Assembly: GCA_003024785.1 (NCBI GenBank)
Contig: PUQB01000118.1
Location: 441,827-505,826 of the forward strand
Source of the DNA: Selaginella tamariscina
Lineage: Eukaryota > Streptophyta > Lycopodiopsida > Selaginellales > Selaginellaceae
Direction of reading: 5' to 3'
Length of the DNA: 64,000 nt
Below, in pieces: positions 22,081-32,562 of the stretch. The position numbers and the translations under genes were made by a program. Positions within the stretch are counted from its first letter, which is position 1; every line of letters begins with the position of its first letter. The notes below the pieces were generated by a model. That model saw nothing but the letters and a program-made list of their open reading frames with translations. It ran no database searches and was not told the origin of the DNA.

Positions 22081-23430
22081 AAGGCTGCAGTTTTCCTATT
22101 CATATGTCCTACGATTGTCCTATTGATCTTGCGAAAGGAAAGACTCCACCATTCAGACCGATTTATGCACTGTCACCTACAGAATTGGAGGTTCTTTGCC
22201 AGTACATTGAGGATAATTTGGCATCTAGTTTCATTCATCACTCAAAGTCCCCTACAAGAGCACCTATCTTCTTTGTCAAGAAGAAAGATGGGAGTTTGTG
22301 TTTAGTTGTGGACTACAGGGGTTTGAATTAAGTCACCATCCGGAATCGATACCCGTTGCCATTGATCCTGGAACTTCTCGATCAGCTTCAAGGAGCAAAG
22401 ACGTTCACGAAGATCGACTTATGAAGGGCCTACAATCTTGTACGGATTTATCCAGGCGATGAGTGAAAGACTGCCTTTCGTATAAGGTATGGACACTTTG
22501 AGTACACGGTGATGCCTTTTGGACTTATAAATGCCCCAGCCGTGTTCCAACACATGTTGAATGACATCTTTCACGACTTCTTGGATCAATTTGTGATGAT
22601 TTACCTTGATGACATCCTGATTTTCTCCAAGAACCAGGCGGCACATGACAAGCATGTACAACTAGTTCTTCAAAAGCTTCACGACCATGGCCTGTATGCA
22701 AAGTTGGAGAAGTGTTTTTTCGACAGGGATACTGTGGAGTTCTTGGGCTACATCGTCTTCCTGCTGGTGTTTCCATGGACATGCACAAGGTGAAGACTAT
22801 CGTGGAGTGGGAGAGGCCCAAGTTTGTACGAGACGTACAATGTTTCCTTGGATTTGCAAACTTTTACAAGCGATTCATACAGGACTTCTCTAAGTGTGTA
22901 CTTCCACTCATGGAACTCACTAAGCACACAAGGGTTTTCTCTTGGTCCAATAAGGCAGAACATGCATTCATAGCACTCAAGGACGCCTTCACGACAACTC
23001 CAATTTTAGCACATTTTGATCCTTCTCATTCCTTCTACATTGAAGCAAATGCTTCGAACTTTGCAGTAGGTTTTATTCTATCACAAGTTGGAAAGGACAA
23101 GTTACTCCATCCTGTAACCTTTCACTCTTGTAAGTTCCTTTCGGTGAAGATCAATTACGAGATTCATGACAAAGAACTCAAGGCCATTATGGATTCGTTC
23201 GAGGAGTGGAGGCACTTCCTGGAAGGTGATGTTCATCCTGTACAAGTTCTTATGGATCACAAGAACTTGGAGTTTTTTCAAAAGCTTGAGTTCTCAGTCG
23301 GCGATAGGCTAGGTGGGCGGAATTCCTATCAAGTTTTGATTTTGTCATTATTTACAGGCCTGGTTTTTGGAAAGCAGAATGCATTGTCTAGGCGCTACCA
23401 ACGCTGGGCGATCTTGCATATAACTGTCAA
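22080..23430 (+). pseudogene. Reverse transcriptase and RNase H of chromovirus B copy 1
   Basis: RT is largely collinear. It shows PIFFVKKKDGSLCLVVDYRG, then [18 protein letters not shown] (about 22510-22560), then the catalytic YLDDILIFS (about 22601-22630). The connection has FLGFANFYKRFIQDFS. RNase H reads FYIEANASNFAVGFIL (about 23035-23080) with IHDKELKAI further on. Stops at about 22330, 22424 and 22465 and frameshifts near 22745 and 23320 inactivate it. The three RT stops are shared by the second copy. Confidence 0.88.
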
Positions 23431-23529
23431 AAGTAAGTGTTGTTGGGTCCTAATCGATTTTGTCTTGCAGCACTACAGGTTCATCAGGCTCTAGCAGATT
23501 CAACACTTCTACAGGACATCCATTTGTAA

Positions 23530-24440
23530 TTGGCTATAGTTGACTTGGCAAAGAATGTTTCTCACACATTAATCCTGACATCGCAAGCTCCTCTTCCTTC
23601 AGTTCCCATACAGACTATAAGTTGTTTGCCATACAGGACGAACTCTTATACCAGGAAGGTCTCCTGTACATTCCTGTTGGTGTTTATAGGATTCGTGTGG
23701 TACAGGATTGTTATGATACCTCTGCTATAAGACATTTTGGTGTGGCCAAGACAGTTAAGTTGATGACTCGCAACTATTGGTGGCCTGGGTTGCGAGGTTT
23801 TGTGAAAAAGTTTGTACGGAGTTGTGACACCTGCAGTAGGTTGAAGATGCCTCGTCACATGCCCTTTGGTCTTCTTCGTCCTCTTCCTGTTCCCTGTACT
23901 CCTTGGAGATCCATTTTTATGGATTTCCTCACAGATCTTCCTCCTTCTCCTGGATTTGATGCAGTTCTTGTGGTGGTAGACAGTTTCACCAAACAGGCTC
24001 ATTTCCTATCATGTAACAAGATGGCTACAAGCCAAACAACTGTTGAGTTGGTGATCTGCGAAGTGTTCCGACATTATGGTCTTCCTGAGAACATTATTTT
24101 GATCGAGACTCACAATTCATGTCCAAATTTGGCGAGAGTTTCTTTGGAGTTTACAAGTTAAAGCGAATCTTTCTTCAGGATATCATCTGCAAACTGATAG
24201 GCAGTCAGAACGCACGATTCAAACCTTGGAGAAGTATCTTTGCTGCTTTATTAGTTATCAACAAGACAACTAGTTGGACCTTCTTCCTATGGCGGAGTTT
24301 GCTTACAACAACTCCATTCATGCATCTACAGGCTAGACACCTTTCTTCGCTCTCACAAGTTACCATCCACGTTTTGACTTTGCTCCTCATGCTCCTCCTT
24401 CTTCCGCTCCTGCAATATAGGATTGTCTCCAACATCTTCG
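23530..24440 (+). pseudogene. Integrase of chromovirus B copy 1
   Basis: The zinc-binding module ends in C-D-T-C near 23825, after RHFGVAKTVKLMTRNYWWPG. The catalytic core shows FMDFLTDLPPSPGFDAVLVV and DSFTKQAHFLSC (about 23915-24010) and VFRHYGLPENII (about 24064-24099). Beyond about 24160 the frame shifts repeatedly, so the final catalytic Glu region is hard to follow. Confidence 0.85.
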
Positions 24441-24985
24441 TCAGGTACAGATGATCTCCGAGTTCATCTTCAGCAGGCACAAGAACGGTACAAGCATCAT
24501 GCTGATGCTCATCGTTAGTCGACACCTGCGTACAAGATTGGTGATCTTGTGTGGCTTCTTCGTTAACATATCCGCACCAACAGGCCTTCTTCTAAGTTGG
24601 ATTTTCAACGACTGGGCCCTTAGGATTGCAGTTGAGGTCAATCCTATAGCTTTCCAACTAGAGCTACCATCTACTATGAATATTCATCTTGTGTTTCACA
24701 CCTCTTTATTGGAACTGTATCATCCTTTTTTCTTTTTGGTTGTGCTTCTTCTCCTCCCCCTCCTATGGTCATTAACGACGAACCTGAATATGAAGTTGCA
24801 GTCATCCTTGATTCTCGTATTCATCACCGCCAACTTCAATACTTGGTGGATTGGAAAGGTTATTTGCGTACCGATCGCACTTGGGAACTTGCATCCAATC
24901 TACTCCATGCTTCTTTCGAGGTTTTGCTTATATCGATGTTATCCTACTAAACTAGGTCCTAGGACTCGTGGAACTCGTCCTTAGG
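24440..24985 (+). pseudogene. Integrase C terminus and chromodomain of B copy 1
   Basis: A chromodomain is well kept at about 24780-24925: [14 protein letters not shown], then [20 protein letters not shown], with the expected V, W and W-E residues of the methyl-lysine cage. The segment between integrase and chromodomain is frameshifted. A purine-rich tract (AGGGAGGAGGTGC, 24983-24995) directly before the 3' LTR would prime plus-strand DNA synthesis. Confidence 0.85.
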
Positions 24986-24995
24986 GAGGAGGTGC

Positions 24996-25332
24996 TGTCA
25001 TGACCCGATACAGGATATAAGATATGGGATACAGGAAATGCCTACAGAATATACCTATAGGATATCCCTACAGGATAAAGGTCACCATTTTTAACTCATG
25101 ACTAGATTACGCTCATGACCAGATTAGTTCTTGGAGTTGTGAGCATAAAAGCTCCGACCTAATTGTTGTACAATTAATTACTATCAACACCAATCATTCT
25201 ATGATCATTCTTGTCTTACTCCTTCCCTCATGTTCTTATCTTGTTCTTAGTTCTTGTCCTGCTCTTGTCTTGTTCCTACTTCCTGTCCTGCTCCTGAGTA
25301 AAGCCTCCTTGTTCTTGGATCGTGGCTTGACA
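24996..25332 (+). repeat. 3' LTR of B copy 1
   Basis: An intact 337-bp LTR, TGTCATGACC to GGCTTGACA, is followed at once by the GGTGT target duplication. Confidence 0.92.
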
Positions 25333-26530
25333 GGTGTGGGTTATGGACTCCAATGTCAAAGGTATCATTCGAAAGGTAATTTCCAAGTTGTATGCTAGAT
25401 TATTTTACCTTTAGGGTTGTCTAGGTTACTTTACCATATACTTCCACAAGACATGGCATGTTAGTTTTTTGGCTTATAAACTAAGTCTTATAAGGTGAGT
25501 CTTGTGATATCCTAAGTCTACACATTATTGAAAATTTTTCTTTTTTCTTTAAGGTGTATGAAGTTGGGATAACACATAGTTGAGAACGTGACAATGTCCA
25601 TTAAGTTTTGACTTATGTCAAGATTGATATCGGTTTTGGTAGTAGTGTTCAAATGGGGAAAGGCTTATGTTAAATGTGCATCTTTGACTTCGAAAGAAGG
25701 GGCATATTCAAACATAAGAATAAACACTACATTATAACAGAAGGTGTAAAATGAGCTCTCATTATAGTACATGTTTTCGAGAGTGTAACTCAAGAAGCAA
25801 ACTATGATGATGAACTTATAGTACAACAGAAAGTCAGATTTTAACATATGATGAATATGTTAAGCAATCGGTTTGAAGATTCAATGTAATCAAAGTATTG
25901 TCTGATGTTCGCAATATTTTGATGACTCTAGCTGCAAGTAACATTAGCTGGAATAGTTTACTAAGTTTAAACAAAGTATAACGTGAAACCTTAGTTGTAA
26001 GCACGCACTTTGTATTTAAGTTGGCTAACTTAGCTAACTTGTTTGAAGTTGTATCTCATATGGGATCATGAGAGAAACTTGGGATAATAGTTTACGGATT
26101 CCATTTTCTTATCAGTACAGTTTGGGGTAGATGGCATGGTCTACCAAAAACAAAAATGTTAAAAACATACATTTACATTTTTAGTTTATTGAGTAATGAA
26201 GGACTTACATAGTGAAGGCGTTCGGTGCACACTTGTGCATTTTCATTATTAACTCTTTAAGCTTAAAATATGTAACATTATTTACAATGTGGAGATAAGC
26301 TCTTAAACAAGGATGATTCCTTGCTTAAGAAAAGCATTAATTAAAGGTTTATCAATTAAGTAAGGAAACTTGCTAAGTTGATAGCTTATTTTGGGAACTA
26401 TCAATGAATCAGTAACAAACAAATTTCCATTGGAGGTTTAAGTGCATGTGCCTCCTTAGAGAGTCGGTATTCGGTTAAAATTAGAACTTGGTATTGGTTT
26501 TCAATATCAATTATGCATGTTGTAACTAAA
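25333..26530 (+). mobile_element. L internal region downstream of B, copy 1
   Basis: It continues the L copy interrupted at 11774 and matches 7166-8330 with scattered differences. No coding frame. Similarity to 7166 onward ends near 26510 (GGTATTGGTTTTCAATAT). Confidence 0.82.
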
Positions 26531-26859
26531 GTGGGCATGATACGTGAAAATGGGAATATAAAATAAATACTAATTAATACTTAAGTTTTAATTATTAATT
26601 ATTTAATTAATATGTAATTAAGCCTTAAATATTAATTAATTAATTAATTAATCCTTCAATAACCTTACTTAGTAAGGAATATTCCTAAAATATCTTAGAA
26701 TATTCATATTATTCTAAAAATAGTTTACAATAATTAAGAAATACTATCAAACATAATTACAAATGAAATCATTTTCTTATCAACATGTTAATTTTTTATA
26801 AATACTTTTTCCTATCATACAGAAATCTTCTCATTTTGTCTAAATCATCACTCTCCGGA
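26531..26859. other. AT-rich spacer between L and the gene pair
   Basis: Runs of TTAATTAATT and related self-complementary AT sequence fill 26560-26660. The remaining sequence has no recognisable gene or repeat. The same spacer is at 42220-42550. Confidence 0.6.
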
Positions 26860-28022
26860 TTAATCAAATCATTTTGGTCAATATCTTGATGTTGTTGCCA
26901 CCACTAACACTCTCACGAATGCAATTGGGAGTTGCCATCCTTGTTAATACATAAGATGTGATAAGAGAAGGTCTGCATAAAGGCTCATCTAAAAACTGAC
27001 GTTCCTTAAGAATAATATTATAAAGCGCCCGGTTGCTATCCTTCATTTTATAAAATTAAAATCACGAGAAAGAAAAGCTTCAGGAAATGTTGATGGTGGA
27101 TACTGCTCACAAAAGTTTTCGAGATTTTCTTTCTGAGGCACGTATCCAAGTAGTTCACTAGCTCATCCATGATATCGGTATCAGAATATGGATCGAAAGT
27201 GATTGGATGAATACAAGCAATGTTTTGGTTGAGCATAGCCTTCTGAGGAGAGTCGTCTACACTAACATCTGTGCGTTCTTCATTATCCTTAAGCGACTGA
27301 TCTCCCCATGAGTCCCAATTATTCTTTCATTCTTGAAGAAGTATGGCTTGTTCTTTTTTTATATTGTGAAATTCGAGAGGTTTATAACATTTCGCTGGTC
27401 AAAAATCCAATCTTTACGAATCACCTCTTCTGCAACACTACAATGTTTCTTAAGCAAATTCAACAGCGGTGTTAAGTTATGAATCTGCATGCATGACCAA
27501 ATCCCCACAAGCGCACCCATCTCCTTAAGCTTTTGAAAGAGACGATCCAACCCTGGACGAAAAATAATATCATATCGAAATTTACCATGACAAGGAATGA
27601 AATCTCCTTGTTTGATTTCTTTTTTCTATCCTGGGCCTTTGTCGATGAAGCAGAACACCATTGACATCCAACAACACAATATGGCCATGAGTAACATGGA
27701 TAGCGTTGCCTCTTGAATACTTTGCAAATCACTTGTTTGCTCCCTTTCACATTTATCTGTGACACTATCTCGTTGCCTATCCCTTCATCATTTAATTGTA
27801 CATCATCCTTACAAGATTCAGATATTGCATGCGCTGAAGAAATTGATTTCGGAACTGAAGCCAATAAAAATGATGATGAAAAAACTGAAGTGGCCCCCAT
27901 GGTAACGATGTTTTGAGCTGCATTATTATCCATTTCCTGCATGAACTCTGTCATTCTGACATGTGGCACAAGAAATTGTCGCCAAACCCCTCTCTTACCT
28001 CATGGCAATGCTGAAAATCCAT
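26860..28022 (-). CDS. FCP1/SCP-like HAD phosphatase gene, copy 1 (frame not fully resolved)
   Basis: On the minus strand, starting near 27690, the sequence reads HIVLLDVNGVLLHRQRP, the first HAD motif as found in plant CTD-phosphatase-like proteins. It is followed by FRPGLDRLFQKLKEMG and IWSCM (motif II region). Near 27240-27275 comes MLVVDDSPQKAM, the V-D-D-S-P motif of the FCP1 domain, then FDPYSDTDIMDELVNYLD. The first motif has Asn where active enzymes have the second Asp (D-x-D becomes D-V-N), so catalysis is doubtful. Upstream, a Ser/Asp-rich N terminus lies at 27700-28022. Small frameshifts or unrecognised introns separate the parts. It lies 200 bp downstream of the ParB-like gene on the same strand. 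Exact exons and start are uncertain. Confidence 0.62.
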
Positions 28023-28223
28023 GTTCTCAATTGTTTCATTACATCTGCAAAATGATAATTAGCTGACCTTAAAATTATCAAGGTATATTATTTACCTTGT
28101 TAATGTGTGACCCATGTTTGAACTAAAAGCTTCATTAATCCTTGAGAATTTATTTTCTGTACAAATATAAACGAAATATACAAAAATGCCTTATGTTACA
28201 CTCATTTACAACTATTCGTCACT

Positions 28224-31200
28224 CTAAGAACTCATTAACAATTCTTCTTCGCTATTACCTTCTGAGTGAGGCGAAGAAGGTCTAAGCCGCTTGTGAGATG
28301 GTTCAAGATCTTCGTATCTTCTTGATGTTTCCATGGGTAATGGAGTGTGAAATGTTCTGTACTCCTCGAGATAACTTCCGGTCTAATATCTGATTGAAGT
28401 TTCCTCAGACTCCGACATTGAACCAGATTCGTCTTCAGAGCTATCGCACTTATCTGGAGGGAACTTTCTCAAATACTCCTTTATGGTTTCGTTGGGGTAG
28501 TCAGTTGAGAACCTCTCTATCCACTTGTTCAGGTCCTCAACCATGGTCTTATCCTTTTCAACGGCAAACACACATGTATGCCGAAGGTAACACTCCTTCA
28601 AGACGGACCCCCTAGTGCAGTAGTCAAAAACCCACGCATCACTGTGAGGACCCCTGATCAAGTTGACGATGCTCCGTGCCGCTTGACTTGTAATGTTTGG
28701 ATAACGTACATTGCCGAATACGTCACTCTCACCTATCGGTGTATCGGATGGAGGTTCAGGGCCGTTGGAGTGCAAACAGATGCCTGGCCAGTCATTTGGA
28801 AGTTTGAAATTGTTTGGCGCATTCCTAACAACCAAGTGAACAACCGAATCAATGCACTTCGGATCAGCATCATTCATATAAAATCCTGTCCAACGATGTT
28901 TATTCTCTTGGCAAAGGCGAAGGCAAAGTATCGGTGACATGAGCAAGAATCAAGAAATAAATACCTGAAAACGTAGTATCAGTCAAGAGTGCAAGTATGA
29001 ATTCAATAATAAATACCTTCTTTGTACATGCTTGCACGGCTAAGTTTCTCCACCAATCCTCTATGTCCTGTCTGTCGAAGGATTTTTTGACACCCGCCGA
29101 TCCATCACGAACAATTGAAACGGTTTCCTACAAGCAGTGATGTACCCCATAAAGTCTCCGAATCAACAACAAACATCTGTAGGGCTTGTCGTGATTCGTA
29201 GCATCCTCCTTTATAAGGTTCAACTCGGTTCTCCGCTGCTGAAGGACTGCCATAAGAGAAGGCGTCATCGCAATGTTCTCCTTTTTGGCGTTGGCGTGCA
29301 ATAGATTCTTGCCCAGATCTTTTTTCACCCATTCGACAAGCATATCATCGTTTGTCACATGCAAATATTTGCTGACCTCTTCGTATGTTGAAGCCGAGGT
29401 CCAACCCAGTTTGTGGCAGTGTATTCCCAACCACTCCTTGAAGTGCCTGACCGTCTTCAACTCCATTGCCTTGAGATGAAAAGGAGAGGTGGGCTGCTGT
29501 TGTTAATCTGTAATTTGCCATCAATCACCAAATCAGCCAAGACTTCCATCTCCTCCATCGTTGTTCCATTTAAAGGCTTCAACCATGTGAGCTTGAAATC
29601 GTTGTCTACATCCTTTATAGATTGAACAGACTTAGCCTTCGGCGTCTTACTGGGTTTCTTTGCAGACTTCTCTGAGGGCTCCCTTCACTTGTCTGCTTCT
29701 TCTTCAGTGTTCCTTTTGCAAAGGATTCCATAATCCCCAACCATTTGGCAAAGATCCTATCCTCGGGACAAGAAATCAACATCATCAAAAAGGATGTTTC
29801 CTTCCCGCCCACCTGGGCAAAATCAACTGCTACAATTTCTTCAACTCTCTGAAAAAAGACAGATTAATATACCGGCGAGATAAATCCCGCCCAAACAATT
29901 TGCTTACCCGGTAGTCCGCAGATTGTGTATTCCCTGCGGTAGCTCTTTGTGGTCGCTGAAGAGATTCCCACACGGCTCGCGTGTGTTTGAACTTCTCCCA
30001 TATTTTGCTGTTGTAGTGGTTGGTGTCTGCAGCGTCCCATTCCGCCGATAACTTATGGTACTGCTCGATTGTGAGATTCGGCTTCGCTAAAAACGCCGAT
30101 CTTTTCGTCAGCTTCTCACGGGTATGCTCGGAAAGTTTTGTTGCCATCGTTCCTTTGTTGTGTTCGTCGAGAAGTCGTTGGGCTGCCGTTATTGTGTGCT
30201 GGCCACTAATGATGTAGTACTTGTTGATTTTTATTCTCCGTCTGAACCTTCCTCATTTGTTCGGTGTTGTGATCCACACTTTGTCAGCGCCTTTGTTTCT
30301 CTCGTAGTATGCGCACAAAACAGCATTATGTGGAACGGTGTAAGAATTGTCGTCCTTCATCTTCTCCATGAGCTCAGCTACACGTTCCTGGTTGAGTGGC
30401 CTGTAATTGAAGTTTGGGTTGACGCTGCAATACTTAACCCTACACTCGTAAATCCTATCATCCAACATCATTTCCTTGTGGCTTATTGCAGCATGGATGC
30501 CACAGGTGCAGCTGACAAAACGATGGATTTTCTTCTACGATCCGAATCAACATGTGTGATCCCCGATTGATGCTGTTCTAATGTTCTCGGCACACTCTTC
30601 CAGCTCCCAAATTTCTAAGCAAATTGAACGTGATCTGTAAAGAACCTGAGACCAAGCCACCCTCTCAATCTCCTTATGATGTCGCTGTGTTCTTCTTCAA
30701 TGTGAAGAGGGACGATTGCTCCACTTGTGATTTTCTGTATTGTGAAGCAATATCTCCTGAATACACCTACTCGATGAGTCTGAAGATCTTCGAAGTAGAC
30801 ATCCAGTTGGATCCCCTCCATAGATGGGCTTTCGTTGAGTTGAAGAAGAACTCCAGGTCAACATCATTAGTGAACACGTGAACGTCATTATCCACAAGTC
30901 GACAAAACCACCCGAAATTAATGTTGTAACTGGCGACCTCTGGATCCGAGAACGTGACATTGGATGGAACAAGGCATATGTGTCGAGCATCGTTCAATCT
31001 GGGTTCACAGCATGCTTTCGGTGCTTGACTAGCACCCACTTTCCATTGTTTTGCTTGTCCATGCGATGTGACAGAGGTTAGTTTGACAGCAACCATGGTT
31101 GTTCCAATGCGCTTCCCGTTTAGTTTGAAATATGGCCAAGTTGATTCCAGAATCCCCCTGCCCATCTCTTCTCCTGCTTCGTCTTAATGTCACCTCAATT

Positions 31201-31290
31201 CCACATCTGAATACAAAAATGATTAGTTCACATATCCGAGTATAACAGATTTTATTTTAATTCTTACCCAGAATTTGACGACGACTCCAT
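28224..31290 (-). CDS. ParB-like and SAM-methyltransferase-like multi-exon gene, copy 1
   Basis: A minus-strand gene with short introns. Exon 1 (31268-31290) encodes MESSSNSG; the intron (31207-31267) has GTAAGA and TTGTATTCAG ends. Exon 2 includes VTFSDPEVASYNINFGWFC, function unknown. About 30150-30460 resembles a ParB/sulfiredoxin-fold domain: RPLNQERVAELMEKMKDD, then YYIISGQHTITAAQRLLDEH, matching the family's G-Q-H-R loop. A helical region follows, then an intron near 29853-29911. The 3' part (28383-28946) has WVFDYCTRGSVLKECYLR then VFAVEKDKTM, resembling methyltransferase motif I (D-x-x-x-G-x-G) and its acidic strand. The end is acidic and Ser-rich with KRLRP, a possible nuclear signal. 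Several 1-2 base breaks occur, some absent in copy 2. A host or captured transposon gene are both possible. Confidence 0.6.
29874..29891. repeat. Palindrome unit inside an intron of the ParB-like gene
   Basis: GGCGAGATAAATCCCGCC differs at two positions from the array palindrome. It lies within a 59-base intron (minus strand GTAAGC to TTTTTTCAG). Copy 2 has a shorter, altered version near 45540. Confidence 0.7.
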
Positions 31291-31431
31291 ACTAATGACT
31301 CGATCTCCTTGTTTAATTAAATCGTCCTTCTGCAAAATAATACACTATGAATACAAATCATATAAAAACGCACACACACTTGTATAAACCCGAATATACA
31401 AAAATAATACACAGAGAGAAGTAGACGAATT

Positions 31432-31518
31432 AACTGTCCAAAGCTCACATTTGTGCTAGTGCAAAAGAAAGATAACATTTCGTTTTAGAACCACCACAAA
31501 TGTGAGCTCTGGACAGTT
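31432..31518. repeat. 24-bp inverted repeat (hairpin) upstream of the ParB-like gene, copy 1
   Basis: Arms AACTGTCCAAAGCTCACATT-TGTG (31432-31455) and its near-perfect reverse complement (31495-31518) have one mismatch and a 39-base loop. They lie about 140 bases upstream of the ATG, so in the promoter or 5' leader. The same hairpin is at 47071-47157. Confidence 0.85.
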
Positions 31519-31619
31519 TTACATAGATTCCTAGCTTTTACTCGAAATATTATGATAAGATGATAAAAGTAAATAAAATGAGATATGCAACTTATATATA
31601 CTAATACACATATATATTC

Positions 31620-32562
31620 ACATGGAAGGTGCGGCGGGATTAATCTCGCCACCCCTTCAATGCCTCCTGAAAGAGTGGGCGGGATTAATCTCGCCACCTT
31701 TCTGGAGGCCTTGAACGGGAGTGCGGAATTAATCTTGCCACCCTTCTCGGTCTCAGAGAGAACTGGGCAGGATTTATTTGGCACACCCCTTCAGTGAAAG
31801 GGGCGGGATTAATCTCGCCCACCATGTAAGGGATGGTTAAATGAATTCGCCACCCTTCCCAGTCCTCCATTGGTATGTTGTAAACCTTCTACGTCTCAGA
31901 CAGAAACGTTTGGGATTGGTCCGACTCACCAATGGAGAAAAAGGGAAGGGTGGGATTCATTCCTCCAACAGGCATTGAAGGCTCGGCGGGATTAATCCCG
32001 CCGCCCAGGCCTTCACTCGGTCCCTAGCGGCGGGATTAATCCCGGGACGCCAATGCCCTGGAATCGGGGGGATTAATCCCGCCCGATTCCGCAGGATGCG
32101 GCGGGATTAATCCCGCCCCAGGCCCTTCACTCGGGCTAGGCGCGGGATTAATCCCCGGACGCCAATGCCTGCACTTGCGGGATTAATCCGCCGCCTAGGC
32201 CCTTCAGGCAGGCCTTTGGCGCGGGATAAATCCCCCGATTCCACGCAGGGCATGCGTACGCACGGGATTAATCCCGTGGACGCCAATGCCTGTGCGGAAT
32301 CCGACGGGATTAATCCACCGCCTAGGCCCTTCAGACAGGCCAATGGCGGCGGGATAAATCCCGCCGGATCCCGCACAAGGCATCCGTAGGTGGCGGGATT
32401 AATCCCGCCGCTCATGAGGCTAACCGAATAGCCTGCTTGAAGGGCGGCGGGATTAATCCTGCCGCTCATGAGGCTAACCGAATAACCTGCCTGAAGGGTG
32501 GCGAGATTAATTCCACCGCTACACACGTCTCACCATATAGTGGCGGGATTAATCCCGTCGCT

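Larger units (their letters stand above)
11775..25332 (+). mobile_element. Chromovirus B, copy 1, inserted in L and split by element G
   Basis: A Ty3/gypsy chromovirus with short LTRs of about 330 bp is bounded by a perfect GGTGT target duplication (11770-11774, 25333-25337). The 5' LTR is 11775-11946 plus 19725-19878, split by element G. The 3' LTR is 24996-25332. Internal order is gag, zinc knuckle, protease, Ser/Pro-rich spacer, RT, RNase H, integrase, chromodomain. All genes are broken. No clear tRNA primer site follows the 5' LTR (GTTTAATAGTAATTGC), which is unusual. The Gag sequence and the chromodomain resemble chromoviruses reported from mosses, lycophytes and fungi, but that is from memory and uncertain. 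Confidence 0.92.

Noticed and set aside
26560-26660. Origin or matrix-attachment site in the TTAATTAA-rich spacer
   Set aside because: Composition alone is not evidence; nothing else supports it.
32107-32526. Open frames of Gly-Leu-Ile-Pro-Pro repeats across the palindrome arrays
   Set aside because: They arise from the palindrome unit itself, appear on both strands and in several frames, and have no start context.
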